Part shown: positions 33,728-42,716 of the stretch, in pieces
How the letters are laid out: each line of letters starts with the position of its first letter
Position numbering within the stretch: the first letter of the stretch is position 1
Assembly: GCF_014698015.1 (NCBI RefSeq)
Contig: NZ_JACXBS010000005.1
Location: 248,001-312,000 of the forward strand
Direction of reading: 5' to 3'
DNA length: 64,000 nt
DNA from: Kocuria sp. cx-455
GTDB lineage: Bacteria; Actinomycetota; Actinomycetes; Actinomycetales; Micrococcaceae
The notes under the pieces: model-generated
Database searches by the model: none
What the model saw: only the letters and a program-made list of their open reading frames with translations
What the model was told of the DNA's origin: nothing
Program-made: the position numbers and the translations under genes

Positions 33728-35298
33728 GCGCCGCTCTGCTTCCCCTGTTCGTGGCGGTCCCACTCATGACGGCCGCGCTGCTGGTCATCGCGGGCGACCG
33801 CCGCACGGTTCATGCCGTGGGCCTGCTGGGCACCATGATCGCCGCCGTGGGTGCTGCCGTGGCGCTTGTATTCGAGTTCCGGTCCGGCGGTGCCATGGCG
33901 CACGGGGTCAGCTCGTGGCCGTTCGGCATTGCCATCCCGTTCGTGGCCGATATGTTCACCGCGCTCATGCTCGTGGTGACCGGTCTGCTCACCATTGTGT
34001 GTTCGTGGTTCGCCATTGCCTCAGGACGTGCGGCCAATGTGTACTTCGCCCCGCTCGTGCTGGTGCTCACCGCCGGTGTGAACGGCGCCCTGCTGACCGC
34101 GGATCTGTTCAACTTGTTCGTGTTCATCGAGGTCATGCTCCTGCCCTCCTACGGGTTGTTCGTCCTGGCCGCCCGGCACAAGGGCACTTTGCAGCAAGTG
34201 GCCGGCGCGCGCCTGTACGTGACGCTCAATCTCCTGACCTCCACCGTGTTCCTGATCGGCGTGGGATTCATCTACGGCACCGCGGGCACAGTGAACTTGG
34301 CTGAGCTCGCGGGGCTCGCGACAACGGAGCCCACCGTGGCTATTTCCGGCGCTGTCTGCCTGTTCGCCCTGGGGATCAAGGCCTCGGTGGTACCGGTGCA
34401 CGGGTGGCTCGCCGCGGCCTACCCCGCGACGTCCCCCGCTATCACCGCGCTGTTCTCCGGTCTGCACACCAAGGTCGCCATTTACGGCATCTACCGCGTG
34501 TACGCCGTGCTCTTTGACGGTGATTCCCGCTGGCTCTGGATCGGCGTGACGTTGTTCTGCCTGACCATGGTCATCGGAGTGTTGGGCGCGGTCGGTGAGA
34601 AAACCACGCGTTCCATCCTGGCGTTCCACATGATCAGCCAGATCGGGTACATCCTGTTGGGTGTCGCCCTGTTCACACTGGCCGGGCTCACCGCGGGCAT
34701 TTTCTACCTGTTGCACCACATGATTGTGAAGGCCTCGCTGTTCCTGTCGACCGGTGCGGTCGAGGTCCGCTACGGGACCGGTGAAATCGGCAAGCTCTCG
34801 GGCATCGCCAAGCGAGAGCCGGTCATCGCGGTCGCATTCTTCATCGCGGCCCTCTCGCTGGCAGGCCTCCCACCGTTCTCGGGTTTCGTCGCGAAGTTCA
34901 CGCTGATCCTCGCCTCGGTCGAGGCGGGTCAGATCGCCGCGGTCGTGGTGATGCTCCTCGTCAGCCTGGTCACGTTGCTGTCCATGCTCAAGATCTGGAG
35001 CGGCGTGTTCTGGGGCAATTCCACGTCCTCACTTTTTGACTGCGACGACGCTCCCGCGGTTTCTTCCGCTCCCTCGCCTCTTGGCGGGGTGGCCACGAAA
35101 CAGGCACCGGCGGCGTCGTCGAACGTCGTGGCCGAGCGGCCGCGGATCGGTATGGGCCTGGCCGGACCGGCCGTGGTCACCGCAGCGATCACGCTGGGGC
35201 TCGGCCTGGGGGCCGAGTTGCTGCTGGGTCTGTCCGCGGTCGCGGCCGAAGGATTGCTCGATACCACGACGTACGTACAGGCGGTGATGGGTTCATGA
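33724..35298 (+). CDS. mnhD: Na+/H+ antiporter subunit D (MnhD)
   Basis: 524-residue NuoN/NuoM-like proton-channel subunit with about 14 spans. Typical stretches: NLFVFIEVMLLPSYGLFVLA near 126, GIKASVVPVHGWLAAAYPAT near 221, SGLHTKVAIYGIYRV near 246, and GLPPFSGFVAKFTLI near 382. A hydrophilic loop of about 45 residues near 435-480 (DDAPAVSSAPSPLGG and following) is unusually Ser/Ala/Pro-rich and precedes the last span. GTG start overlaps mnhC. Confidence 0.93.
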   Translation: MSAALLPLFVAVPLMTAALLVIAGDRRTVHAVGLLGTMIAAVGAAVALVFEFRSGGAMAHGVSSWPFGIAIPFVADMFTALMLVVTGLLTIVCSWFAIASGRAANVYFAPLVLVLTAGVNGALLTADLFNLFVFIEVMLLPSYGLFVLAARHKGTLQQVAGARLYVTLNLLTSTVFLIGVGFIYGTAGTVNLAELAGLATTEPTVAISGAVCLFALGIKASVVPVHGWLAAAYPATSPAITALFSGLHTKVAIYGIYRVYAVLFDGDSRWLWIGVTLFCLTMVIGVLGAVGEKTTRSILAFHMISQIGYILLGVALFTLAGLTAGIFYLLHHMIVKASLFLSTGAVEVRYGTGEIGKLSGIAKREPVIAVAFFIAALSLAGLPPFSGFVAKFTLILASVEAGQIAAVVVMLLVSLVTLLSMLKIWSGVFWGNSTSSLFDCDDAPAVSSAPSPLGGVATKQAPAASSNVVAERPRIGMGLAGPAVVTAAITLGLGLGAELLLGLSAVAAEGLLDTTTYVQAVMGS

Positions 35299-35696
35299 GC
35301 TGGTTGACGTGGCCATTGAGATGCATCGGATTCTTCTTGTGGTTCGCCAAGGAAATGGTGACCTCGAGCGCGGCCGTGTTGAAGGACAATCTGACGCCCG
35401 GGCAGAACTCCACGCCGGGTATCACCGCGTTCGACAGCCAATGCCGCAACGATTACGAAATCACGCTGCTTGCAGCTCTTATTACGTTGACTCCGGGGAC
35501 GCTCACGCTGGGGTTGAATTCCGATTCGGCAGTGTCGCCGGCAGATGGGGCCAGACCGGCTCCGGCCGAAACAGGCACGCTGACGATCTACGTACACGGC
35601 ATGTATGCGGGTAACGCCGATGCCATGCGAGAGGAATTGCGAGACATGGAGACTCGGATGCTCCGCGGGATTCGCAGGGAAGGAGCGCCGTCATGA
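35295..35696 (+). CDS. mnhE: Na+/H+ antiporter subunit E (MnhE), N-terminally short
   Basis: 133 residues; ITLLAALITLTPGTLTLGL near 56-74 is the MnhE signature, and LTIYVHGMYAGN near 95 fits the cytoplasmic domain. Many MnhE proteins are about 160 residues or more and start with an extra membrane hairpin. Here the protein begins directly at the segment PLRCIGFFLWFAKEMVTSS, so that hairpin appears missing. Because the ATG overlaps mnhD, no longer start is available without deep overlap. The subunit is required for assembly in studied Mrp systems. Confidence 0.86.
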   Translation: MSWLTWPLRCIGFFLWFAKEMVTSSAAVLKDNLTPGQNSTPGITAFDSQCRNDYEITLLAALITLTPGTLTLGLNSDSAVSPADGARPAPAETGTLTIYVHGMYAGNADAMREELRDMETRMLRGIRREGAPS

Positions 35697-35950
35697 TCGG
35701 TGTGGACGTAGGAATTGTGATTATTGGTCTCGCGTGTCTAGCGTCCGCGTACCGCGTTCTGAGGGGCCCCACCCAGGCCGACCGCGCCGTGGCCGGTGAC
35801 CTGTTGCTGTTCGGTTTTGTGGGTCTCATCGCGTTGTTCGGCATCCGAGCCGCCAATGAGTACACGTTCGACATCGTTCTGGTGGCCGCGCTCGTGGGCT
35901 TCCTGAGCGCTTTGTCCCTCGCCCGAGCTTTGACGAGGGGGAAGCGCTGA
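35693..35950 (+). CDS. mnhF: Na+/H+ antiporter subunit F (MnhF)
   Basis: 85-residue subunit with three membrane segments (VGIVIIGLACLASAYRVLRG, LLLFGFVGLIALFGI, FDIVLVAALVGFLSALSLA). RVLRGPTQADRAVAGDLL near 21-38 is the family motif. ATG overlaps mnhE by 4 bp, and its last base starts mnhG. Confidence 0.92.
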   Translation: MIGVDVGIVIIGLACLASAYRVLRGPTQADRAVAGDLLLFGFVGLIALFGIRAANEYTFDIVLVAALVGFLSALSLARALTRGKR

Positions 35951-36342
35951 TGGATCTTTTGTCGATCGTTGGAAACATCACCATCGTGACCGGTGCGTTG
36001 GTGTTCGCAACCGCGGCACTGGGTGTGCTGCGCTTCCCGGATGCGTACATGCGCGTCTCGGCCGTGGGCACGGCGGGCGGCGTGGGCATTGTCTTGATCG
36101 TGGCCGGGGCCCTGGCACTGCAACCGTCGATTCCGAACGTGGTGAAGGTGGCGCTCGTCGTGATTGTGCACTTGGCGTCGTCGGCGGTGGGAACCATGGC
36201 CATCGCCCGCGCCACCTATATCACCCGCACTCCCCTGGAGCACTTCGAGTTCGATGAACTCGCGGACGCCACGCCGGGCTCATCCACACCCGTTAACTCG
36301 CACCGATCAGGCGACCGGTGCGAGCGTCACGATTACGACTGA
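35950..36342 (+). CDS. mnhG: Na+/H+ antiporter subunit G (MnhG)
   Basis: 130-residue last subunit. Three spans; the family motif ALGVLRFPDAYMRVSAVGTA near residue 23 is intact. Its C-terminus after about 100 is hydrophilic. The ATG shares a base with the mnhF stop, and its 3' end overlaps the convergent gene at 36333 by 10 bp, with no terminator between them. Confidence 0.92.
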   Translation: MDLLSIVGNITIVTGALVFATAALGVLRFPDAYMRVSAVGTAGGVGIVLIVAGALALQPSIPNVVKVALVVIVHLASSAVGTMAIARATYITRTPLEHFEFDELADATPGSSTPVNSHRSGDRCERHDYD

Positions 36343-36809
36343 GTGAGCTTCGGCGCCTGCTTCAACCGCAGCTCCTCCAGCTCGTTCTCCTGCTCCCGAG
36401 CACGCTTGAGCAGATCCTCGAGCTTGGATTTGTCCAGGCGGTCGTCATCGACCTCCAGAAGAATGCGCCAGCCGAGTGACTTGACGTGAACAGCGGCCGC
36501 GAGTCCCTCGAGCTCGTCAACGTCCGACAGCGGCGACCGCTGGGTCACTCGCTCATTCAGCTTGAGCCGGGCGACCTTCTCCGCCGCTCGCGCGGGGAGA
36601 TCCTTGAGCTGGCTGGGCTTGATGTCGAAGGCCGCCATGATGGTCTCGAGTGACCGCTGGTCCTCGGCCACGTCGTAGGCCATCCGCCCGACTTTCGACC
36701 TGACCTCGCTGTCACCATGTCCTGCGGCTACCCGCCGAAACGCATCCAAGCCAGCCGCTGAACCCGCGTGATGGTCCTTCAGGTAGGTCTCAATGGTCTT
36801 GGTTGTCAT
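36333..36809 (-). CDS. Helical protein of unknown function
   Basis: 158-residue soluble, charged and probably all-helical protein, starting MTTKTIETYLKDHHAGSAAG. HHAG followed by FRRVAAGHGDSEV and MAYDVAEDQRSLETIM (about 20-65) recalls ferritin-like or DUF892-type helical bundles, but I cannot confirm a family. The C-terminus is a Glu/Lys/Leu-rich helix (KLEDLLKRAREQENELEELR). The ATG at 36809 has AGGAAGG upstream; the frame is open to 36842. Its 3' end overlaps the end of mnhG. Confidence 0.75.
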   Translation of the reverse strand: MTTKTIETYLKDHHAGSAAGLDAFRRVAAGHGDSEVRSKVGRMAYDVAEDQRSLETIMAAFDIKPSQLKDLPARAAEKVARLKLNERVTQRSPLSDVDELEGLAAAVHVKSLGWRILLEVDDDRLDKSKLEDLLKRAREQENELEELRLKQAPKLTQS

Positions 36810-36842
36810 GATGTAAGCCGCCTTCCTAGTGTTTGTCCCCAC

Positions 36843-37113
36843 CCTACGGAACCAGCAAATGAGGTGACACCATCCGCAGGGGTGGCACGGCGGCGTCGTC
36901 CATTTTTCGGGGAGCAGAAAGCGCGCGGCCGGTGAGGACCGCGGGCTTTCTTCGCTTTGTTGTCAGGCGTGCGGGGCGACGACGGCGCGCGGACAGGGCG
37001 CCGTCACGCAGCTTTTCGGATGTTTAGTCCATAACCCGTAGTTTGGTAGGGGCACATGGGTGCCACTTCCGCCCGGAGACAAGGCCGAAGACAAGAAACC
37101 CCTAGGAGGACCG
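36843..37113. other. Non-coding gap with hairpins before the UvrA-like gene
   Basis: The 271-bp gap has no convincing gene. It holds an 8-bp perfect hairpin (GACGGCGC 36981-36988 with GCGCCGTC 36998-37005, nine-base loop) followed by TTTT at 37013-37016, and a weaker GC-rich hairpin at about 36927-36952 followed by TTTCTTCGCTTTG. Both read like weak plus-strand terminators or attenuators, although no plus-strand gene ends nearby. Confidence 0.35.
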
Positions 37114-39663
37114 TTGGACTCGAGCGACGTCGTTCCCGGACACATCGCCGTTCGCGGGGCACGCGAACACAACCTGCGAGCGCTCGACGTGGACATCCCC
37201 CGCGACACCGTGGTCGCGTTCACCGGAATCTCCGGCTCGGGGAAATCCTCGCTTGCCTTCGGCACCATCTACTCCCACTCCCGCCAGCGCTACCTCGAAT
37301 CGGTCTCGCCCTACGCGCGCAGGCTCATCGATCAGGGTTCCGCTCCCCACGTCCGGCTCATCAGCGGTCTCCCGCCGGCGGTGGCCCTGCGCCAGCAGCA
37401 TGCGGGGAGCACTCGCTCGTCGGTGGGGACCGTATCTCGGATTTCGAACGTCCTGCGCATGCTCTTCTCGCGGTCGGGCACCTATCCCGAGGGCTACCGC
37501 CCCGCCGATCTCGCGGGCACCTTCCCCCGCGACGCCGCTCCCCTGGATTCGGACAGCTTCTCCCCCAACACCGCCGTGGGCGCCTGCCGCACCTGCTCGG
37601 GGATGGGGCGTCTCCTCCTGGTCGACATCGACAAACTTGTCGGGGATCCCTCACTCAGCATTGACGACGGCGCCATTGTCGCGTGGCCCGGCGCGTTCGG
37701 TGGCAAGAACAACCGGCGCGTCCTGCGGGTGCTCGGCATCGATATTGACGCTCCGTTCGAGTCACTGCCCGCCGATACCCGCGAGTGGGTGCTCACCACG
37801 GACGAGCAACCCACCGTCCGCGTCGATGATCGCTACAACGGCACGTACATGAGCCCCAAACGGTGGGTCGAGCACACCTTCGCGGATTCCCCGTCGGCTC
37901 GAATGCGCGCGACGGCCGCGTCCTTCATGACGGACCAGCTGTGCCCCACGTGCCACGGCAAGCGCCTCAATCCGGAAGCGCTCGCGGTCACCATCGCCGG
38001 TATGGACATCGCCGACGCCGCTCGCCTCCCCCTTGCCGACCTCGCCTCGTTCCTCGACGACGCTCGCACCCACCCGGCGACCGACGAGCTCTCCGTCGAA
38101 CGCCGACAGGCCGCCCTTGCACTCATTGATGTCCTTCAGGACCACATCAAGACCATGATCGATATCGGGCTCGGCTACCTCGAGACTGCGCGGCCCACCT
38201 CGACCCTGTCGAGTGGTGAACTCAAGCGCCTGCACCTGGCGACCCAGTTGCGCAGCGGACTCTTTGGCGTCCTCTATGTGCTGGATGAACCCTCCGCGGG
38301 GCTCCACCCGTCTGACCTCGAACTGCTTCTGGGTGCGCTGCAGCGGCTCAAGGAGGACGGCAACACGGTTTTCGTTGTCGAGCACAACGCTCAGATCATT
38401 CGCACCGCGGACTGGATCGTGGACCTTGGTCCGGGTGCGGGCCGCTACGGCGGACAAGTGCTTTACAACGGCCCGTCGGACGGTCTGGACTCGGTCGAGG
38501 AATCCATCACGGCCCGCTATCTCGGCCTAAACGCCCCGCAGCCGCCGGGCGTGAATACCCCACGGGAGCTCACGGACTGGATCGAACTGCACGGCGTCAC
38601 GGGGCACAACCTCTCCGGCGTGGACATCAAGGTGCCGTTGCACGCGTTCACGGCGATCAGCGGGGTGTCGGGATCCGGCAAGACCACCGTTCTTAAGGCT
38701 CTTGCCAACGCGGTGCGCGACCAGCTCAACGCCGGTGACGTTCAGCCGGATGAGGAACGAAACTCCGACGCCGTCGAGGTCGCCGAAGAACTCGTCAACG
38801 GCGCTCCCGTGTGGGACCTGGGCAGCGACCAACTCGAGACCGCGTCCACAACGGGGCTGGACGCCGTCGACCGCGTGATCCTCGTCGACCAGCGCCCCAT
38901 CGGGCGGACCTCCCGCTCGACCCTGGCCACCTACACCGGGCTGTTCGACGGCGTTCGTAAGCTCTTCGCCGCGCAGCCGGAAGCCAAGGAGCGCGGCTTC
39001 GGTGCCGGTCGCTTCTCCTTCAACCAGCCGGAGGGGCGGTGCCCGACCTGTCTCGGTGACGGCGAGGTCAGCATCGAGTTGCTGTTCATGCCCACGGAGA
39101 CGGCGCCGTGCCCCGATTGCCACGGCCAGCGGTACAACTCCGAGACCCTGGAGGTCACCTATCACGACCGGACGATCGCGGATGTGCTCGCCATGACCGT
39201 CGATGAGGCGGCCGACTTCCTCAACGACGTCCCCAAGGCAGCCGCAATCCTCACGTTGCTGCAGAACATCGGCCTGGGCTATGTCAGTCTGGGCCAGAGC
39301 GCGCCGACTCTGTCCGGTGGTGAGGCCCAGCGCATCAAGCTCGTCTCGGAGCTGCACCGCTCATCGCGGGGTCACAGCCTCTACATCTTGGACGAGCCGA
39401 CGACTGGGCTCCATCCCGCGGACGCCGACCTGCTGGTCGCCCAGCTCCAGCTGTTGGTGGACTCAGGTAACACCGTGGTCATCGCCGACCACGATCTGCG
39501 GACGCTCACCGTGGTCGATTGGATCGTCGACATGGGTCCAGGTGCCGGTTCGGCCGGTGGCACGGTGGTAGCCGCGGGACATCCCTCCGAGCTGGCGACA
39601 AGGAAGGACAGCCGCACCGGGGTCTACCTTGCTCGACGTGCTAAGGCGACCGCCCGCAACTGA
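37114..39663 (+). CDS. UvrA-like excinuclease ATPase paralogue
   Basis: Tandem ABC ATPase of 849 residues resembling UvrA but shorter than canonical UvrA (about 940-950). First half: [16 protein letters not shown] near 35, zinc CxxC pairs CRTCSG and [10 protein letters not shown], signature LSSGELKR, and Walker [13 protein letters not shown]. Second half: [24 protein letters not shown] with [21 protein letters not shown], and [13 protein letters not shown] chose TTG 37114, preceded by AGGAGG four bases away; GTG 37060 is an alternative. Such UvrA2-like proteins are linked to damage tolerance or self-resistance; it stands alone, without uvrB. Confidence 0.88.
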   Translation: MDSSDVVPGHIAVRGAREHNLRALDVDIPRDTVVAFTGISGSGKSSLAFGTIYSHSRQRYLESVSPYARRLIDQGSAPHVRLISGLPPAVALRQQHAGSTRSSVGTVSRISNVLRMLFSRSGTYPEGYRPADLAGTFPRDAAPLDSDSFSPNTAVGACRTCSGMGRLLLVDIDKLVGDPSLSIDDGAIVAWPGAFGGKNNRRVLRVLGIDIDAPFESLPADTREWVLTTDEQPTVRVDDRYNGTYMSPKRWVEHTFADSPSARMRATAASFMTDQLCPTCHGKRLNPEALAVTIAGMDIADAARLPLADLASFLDDARTHPATDELSVERRQAALALIDVLQDHIKTMIDIGLGYLETARPTSTLSSGELKRLHLATQLRSGLFGVLYVLDEPSAGLHPSDLELLLGALQRLKEDGNTVFVVEHNAQIIRTADWIVDLGPGAGRYGGQVLYNGPSDGLDSVEESITARYLGLNAPQPPGVNTPRELTDWIELHGVTGHNLSGVDIKVPLHAFTAISGVSGSGKTTVLKALANAVRDQLNAGDVQPDEERNSDAVEVAEELVNGAPVWDLGSDQLETASTTGLDAVDRVILVDQRPIGRTSRSTLATYTGLFDGVRKLFAAQPEAKERGFGAGRFSFNQPEGRCPTCLGDGEVSIELLFMPTETAPCPDCHGQRYNSETLEVTYHDRTIADVLAMTVDEAADFLNDVPKAAAILTLLQNIGLGYVSLGQSAPTLSGGEAQRIKLVSELHRSSRGHSLYILDEPTTGLHPADADLLVAQLQLLVDSGNTVVIADHDLRTLTVVDWIVDMGPGAGSAGGTVVAAGHPSELATRKDSRTGVYLARRAKATARN

Positions 39664-39895
39664 TTTATCCCGAGCCGTTGGTCCCCGCGGCAGGATGAAC
39701 GGCCGCCGGGCGCACCCGCAACGCCGGTAAGACACCCATGCGCGCGCGGTGCTCGCGGTCACCGACAACAGCATTTCCGGAACCGCGCCCATGACCGCCT
39801 CATGCAGCGCGGCGGGTGTCACCGGCTCGCTAGTCGCCGCCGAGGGCTGGTGCTAGCACGACCAGGTGGAGGCCACCCGTTTCTGGTGAGCGCAG

Positions 39896-39901
39896 TATCC
39901 T
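39896..39901 (+). promoter_or_regulatory. -10 box of leaderless DUF3995 gene
   Basis: TATCCT with seven bases to the ATG at 39909, and no Shine-Dalgarno. The preceding 232 bp after the UvrA-like gene show no other gene or strong hairpin. Confidence 0.5.
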
Positions 39902-39908
39902 TGGCGTC

Positions 39909-40412
39909 ATGGCGAGAGCATGGCTTGCAATCGCGATGGCTGCCGGCCTGGTGCACGCGAGTTTCAGTGTGTACTGGGGATTCGGCGGCGACTGGTTGCT
40001 TGCCACTATTGGGCAGCAGATGAGGAGCACCTTCGCGGATGGGCGATCGGTGTTGATATTCGTGGGTCTGGTGAAGGCCAGCTGCGCGGTCGCACCCTAC
40101 GTCTTGTTCCGGCGGGGGGAACTGTCGCGTCGGTCGTGGTCGTGGATCAGCTGGACCGGAGCCGCTGTCCTGGTGGTTTGGGGCGGTGCCGGTTGTGTTG
40201 CTGCCCACTTGGTGCTGGGTGGCGTGGTGAGGCCGGACGGAGGCTATGACGAGGCCGGACAGATCGGCCACGCCTGGCTGTGGGATCCGCTGTTCCTGAT
40301 ATGGGGCCTGGCCCTGATGGCCGGGCTCATGGTGCATCGGCGCGAAATGGGGCGTCGACAGGCTGCCCGTACAAGGTGGGGATCCAACATTGCAGCGCCA
40401 CCTGCATCATGA
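39909..40412 (+). CDS. DUF3995 membrane protein
   Basis: 167-residue protein with four membrane segments: AWLAIAMAAGLVHASFSVYW near 4-23, LIFVGLVKASCAVAPYVLF near 49-67, WISWTGAAVLVVWGGAGCVA near 78-98, and LWDPLFLIWGLALMAGLMVH near 124-143. The opening HASFSVYWGFGG with a Trp-rich pattern is characteristic of DUF3995. Function unknown. It seems to be transcribed alone. Confidence 0.82.
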   Translation: MARAWLAIAMAAGLVHASFSVYWGFGGDWLLATIGQQMRSTFADGRSVLIFVGLVKASCAVAPYVLFRRGELSRRSWSWISWTGAAVLVVWGGAGCVAAHLVLGGVVRPDGGYDEAGQIGHAWLWDPLFLIWGLALMAGLMVHRREMGRRQAARTRWGSNIAAPPAS

Positions 40413-40542
40413 TGAGCGGGTCCTAACGGGGATCGACGACGGCCGCACCCTGGTCATCTGGGCTGCATGATGTATCGGGTTCGGCATTGTCGTGGCTCGA
40501 CGCCCTCCGGCCAACCCAGAGGCGCACCTCGAGCCGCTCGCG

Positions 40543-40574
40543 AAAAAACCCCGGAACCATTTATGATTCCGGGG
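40543..40574 (-). terminator. Intrinsic terminator after tRNA-Pro
   Basis: Minus strand CCCCGGAA pairs with TTCCGGGG around a 10-base loop, followed by TTTTTT. It lies 29 bp after the tRNA 3' end. Confidence 0.92.
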
Positions 40575-40603
40575 CCTCACGGCTTCCCACCAAGGGGAAA
40601 CGC

Positions 40604-40680
40604 TGGTCGGGCTGACAGGATTTGAACCTGCGACCCCCTGACCCCCAGTCAGGTGCGCTACCAAGCTGCGCCACAGCCCG
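40604..40680 (-). tRNA. tRNA-Pro (anticodon GGG)
   Basis: A 77-base cloverleaf on the minus strand. Acceptor CGGGCTG pairs with CAGCCCG; the anticodon arm CCTGA-CTGGGGG-TCAGG gives anticodon GGG; the T arm is GCAGG-TTCAAAT-CCTGT; A73 and an encoded CCA end the molecule. It reads CCC (and CCU) proline codons. A terminator follows directly. No integrase-type gene adjoins it. Confidence 0.97.
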
Positions 40681-40889
40681 CGACCATGTCCGGTACTGGG
40701 AACCAGTCCCGAACACCAGAGATACATTACCCCACCGTCGATTGAAATTCACATCGACGGGCCCGGGCCAAGAACCAACCACCGTATGGCTCACAAGATC
40801 TACCCTGCAAGCCCGTATGCACGGCGGGTGCTCGACCATCGCATTCTCATCTACGCTAAGACCCGCATCCCCACCAAGAAGGAAATCTG

Positions 40890-40937
40890 ATCGACGTTGC
40901 GACCCGGATTGTGAGAATTCCTGGTCGCAACGTCGAT
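40890..40937. repeat. Perfect 15-bp inverted repeat, 18-bp spacer
   Basis: ATCGACGTTGCGACC (40890-40904) and GGTCGCAACGTCGAT (40923-40937) are exact reverse complements. The right arm is also the start of the first unit of the tandem repeat that follows. There is no T-tract on either side, so a simple terminator is unlikely. It could be a protein-binding dyad, an RNA hairpin in the der 3' region, or the relic of a small mobile element. Confidence 0.85.
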
Positions 40938-41030
40938 GAAACTGCACCTCCCGGAATGGCCACGGTCATACCGTCGATACGACTGCACATCGGGAGCGGC
41001 CATGGTCGCACCGTCGACCAGCCTGCACCA
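40923..41030. repeat. Three degenerate tandem repeats, 40-41-bp period
   Basis: Units begin at 40923, 40964 and 41004. The shared pattern is GGTC-GCA-(A/C)CGTCGA, four variable bases, CTGCAC, then a GGAA/GGAG stretch and GGCCA(C/T) leading into the next unit. The third unit degrades after CTGCACCA. The period is close to four helical turns. Confidence 0.7.
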
Positions 41031-41075
41031 CGCTCCCTCGCAAACAGCACCATCCGGACAGCAGCAACAACAACA

Positions 41076-41108
41076 CCGGGCCGCCCCGCGCGAAACGGGA
41101 CGACCCGG
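41076..41108 (-). terminator. Hairpin after der
   Basis: CCGGGCCGCCCCG (41076-41088) and CGGGACGACCCGG (41096-41108) form a 13-bp stem with two G-U type positions and a 7-base loop. On the minus strand it is followed by TGTTGTTGTTG. It lies 56 bp past the der stop and is a likely terminator for the parA-to-der run. Confidence 0.65.
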
Positions 41109-41164
41109 CGTCGTCGTCGGCCAAGATGGTCGGCAGGCACACCCGCGGACGACCCGGAAAAGGG

Positions 41165-42709
41165 CTACTTCTTCCGCTGCCGCTTCTCCCGCACGCGCAT
41201 AGTCACCTCGATGGGCGTGCCCTCGAAACCGAAGGTCTCGCGCAACCGCCGCTGGATGAAACGGCGGTAGCCGGGATCCAGGAAACCGGTGGTGAACAGC
41301 ACGAACTTGGGCGGGCGGGAGGACACCTGCGTGCCGAACAGGATGCGGGGCTGCTTACCGCTGCGCACCGGGTGCGGGTGGGCGGCCACGAGCTCACCCA
41401 AGAACGCGTTGAGGCGTCCGGTGGGGATACGGCTGTCCCACGAGTTCAATGCGGTGTGTAGCGCCGGAACCAGCTTGTCCTTGTGCCAGCCGGTCTTCGC
41501 GGAAATGTTCACCCGCGGGGCCCAGTCCACGTGGGCCAGATCCTTCTCGATCTCGCGCTCCAGGTAGAACCGGCGCTCCTCGTCCAGCAGGTCCCACTTG
41601 TTGAACGCGAGCACCACGGCGCGACCGGAGTCCACGGTCATCTGCAGGATGCGCACGTCCTGCTCGGAAAGTACCTCGTCCACGGCCAGCAGCACCACGG
41701 CCACCTCCGCGCGCTCGAGTGCGGACTGGGTGCGCAGGGACGCGTAGAAATCCGCACCCTGCTGCAGGTGCACGCGGCGGCGGATGCCGGCGGTGTCGAT
41801 GAAGCGCCAGGGCTCCTCCCCCAGCATCACGATCTCGTCCACGGGATCCCGGGTGGTGCCGGCCAGCTCGTCCACGACCACGCGGTTCTCACCCGCCAAC
41901 TTGTTCAGCAGCGAGGACTTGCCCACGTTCGGGCGACCCAGCAGGGCCACGCGGCGGGGTCCTCCCTCGACCTCGGGCTCGGCCACCTCGGAGTATTCCG
42001 GAAGGGCCTTGACCAGGGCGTCCAGCGCGTCACCGGTGCCCATGCCATGCAGCGAGGACACCGGGAACGGCTCCCCCATGCCCAGCGACCACAGGTTGGA
42101 CGCATCGATCTGCAGCTGCGGTGAATCGGCCTTGTTGGCCACCAGGATGATGGGCTTCTTAACGCGGCGCAGCATGGACACCACGGCCTCATCGGTCGCG
42201 GTCACGCCCACGGTCACGTCCAGAACCAGCAGCACCGCGTCCGCGTTCTGCACAGCCACCTCGGCCTGCTCGGCCACGCGGGCGTGAATCCCCTTGGCGT
42301 CGTGCTCCCAGCCACCGGTGTCCACCAGGGTGAAGTTCTTGCCGGTCCACTCGGCCTTGTAGGACACGCGGTCACGGGTCACGCCCGGGGTGTCCTCCAC
42401 CACGGCTTCGCGGCGGCCGATCACGCGGTTGACCAGCGTGGACTTCCCTACGTTGGGTCGACCGACCACGGCGACCACGGGATCCGGCAGGCGCGTTTCG
42501 CGGTCCTCGTCAAAGCCGCCCCACTCGTCCAGCAGTGCGGCGTCGTCCTCGTCCAACTCGTAGTCGGACAGGCCCGCGCGCAACGCTTCTGCGCGGCGCT
42601 CGGCCTCGTCGTCGTCGATGGCGGCCAGCCGCTCGGAAATGTCTTCCTGGCCCCCGCCGAGCACGGATTGCTCGTACGGGTCGACCTTGTTCTCTTCGGA
42701 AGCTGTCAT
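41165..42709 (-). CDS. der: Ribosome biogenesis GTPase Der (EngA)
   Basis: Double-GTPase needed for 50S subunit assembly, 514 residues. An acidic N-terminal extension of about 75 residues, common in Actinobacteria, precedes G-domain 1 ([16 protein letters not shown] near 80, [20 protein letters not shown]) and G-domain 2 ([16 protein letters not shown] near 255, [23 protein letters not shown]). The C-terminal KH-like domain ends in basic [15 protein letters not shown] precedes the ATG. It is the last gene of the run and is followed by a hairpin. Confidence 0.97.
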   Translation of the reverse strand: MTASEENKVDPYEQSVLGGGQEDISERLAAIDDDEAERRAEALRAGLSDYELDEDDAALLDEWGGFDEDRETRLPDPVVAVVGRPNVGKSTLVNRVIGRREAVVEDTPGVTRDRVSYKAEWTGKNFTLVDTGGWEHDAKGIHARVAEQAEVAVQNADAVLLVLDVTVGVTATDEAVVSMLRRVKKPIILVANKADSPQLQIDASNLWSLGMGEPFPVSSLHGMGTGDALDALVKALPEYSEVAEPEVEGGPRRVALLGRPNVGKSSLLNKLAGENRVVVDELAGTTRDPVDEIVMLGEEPWRFIDTAGIRRRVHLQQGADFYASLRTQSALERAEVAVVLLAVDEVLSEQDVRILQMTVDSGRAVVLAFNKWDLLDEERRFYLEREIEKDLAHVDWAPRVNISAKTGWHKDKLVPALHTALNSWDSRIPTGRLNAFLGELVAAHPHPVRSGKQPRILFGTQVSSRPPKFVLFTTGFLDPGYRRFIQRRLRETFGFEGTPIEVTMRVREKRQRKK

Positions 42710-42716
42710 GGCTACC

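Larger units (their letters stand above)
40681..41164. other. 484-bp non-coding region with repeats between der and tRNA-Pro
   Basis: No open frame here has a plausible start, ribosome site or family resemblance. The stretch contains, from right to left, a hairpin just after der, three degenerate 40-41-bp tandem units, and a 15-bp inverted repeat, listed separately. The part at 40700-40880 shows no structure I can explain; the tRNA promoter must lie within it. In base composition it is somewhat more A/T-rich than its neighbours. Confidence 0.6.

Noticed and set aside
40604-40680. tRNA-Pro as an integration site of a genomic island
   Set aside because: No integrase and no second copy of the tRNA 3' end was noticed nearby; the adjacent repeats do not match the tRNA.
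40911-41270. Overlapping open frames (plus strand) over the der-tRNA gap
   Set aside because: No ribosome site or recognisable family; they run into antisense of der and their content is Arg/Thr/Pro-rich frame noise.
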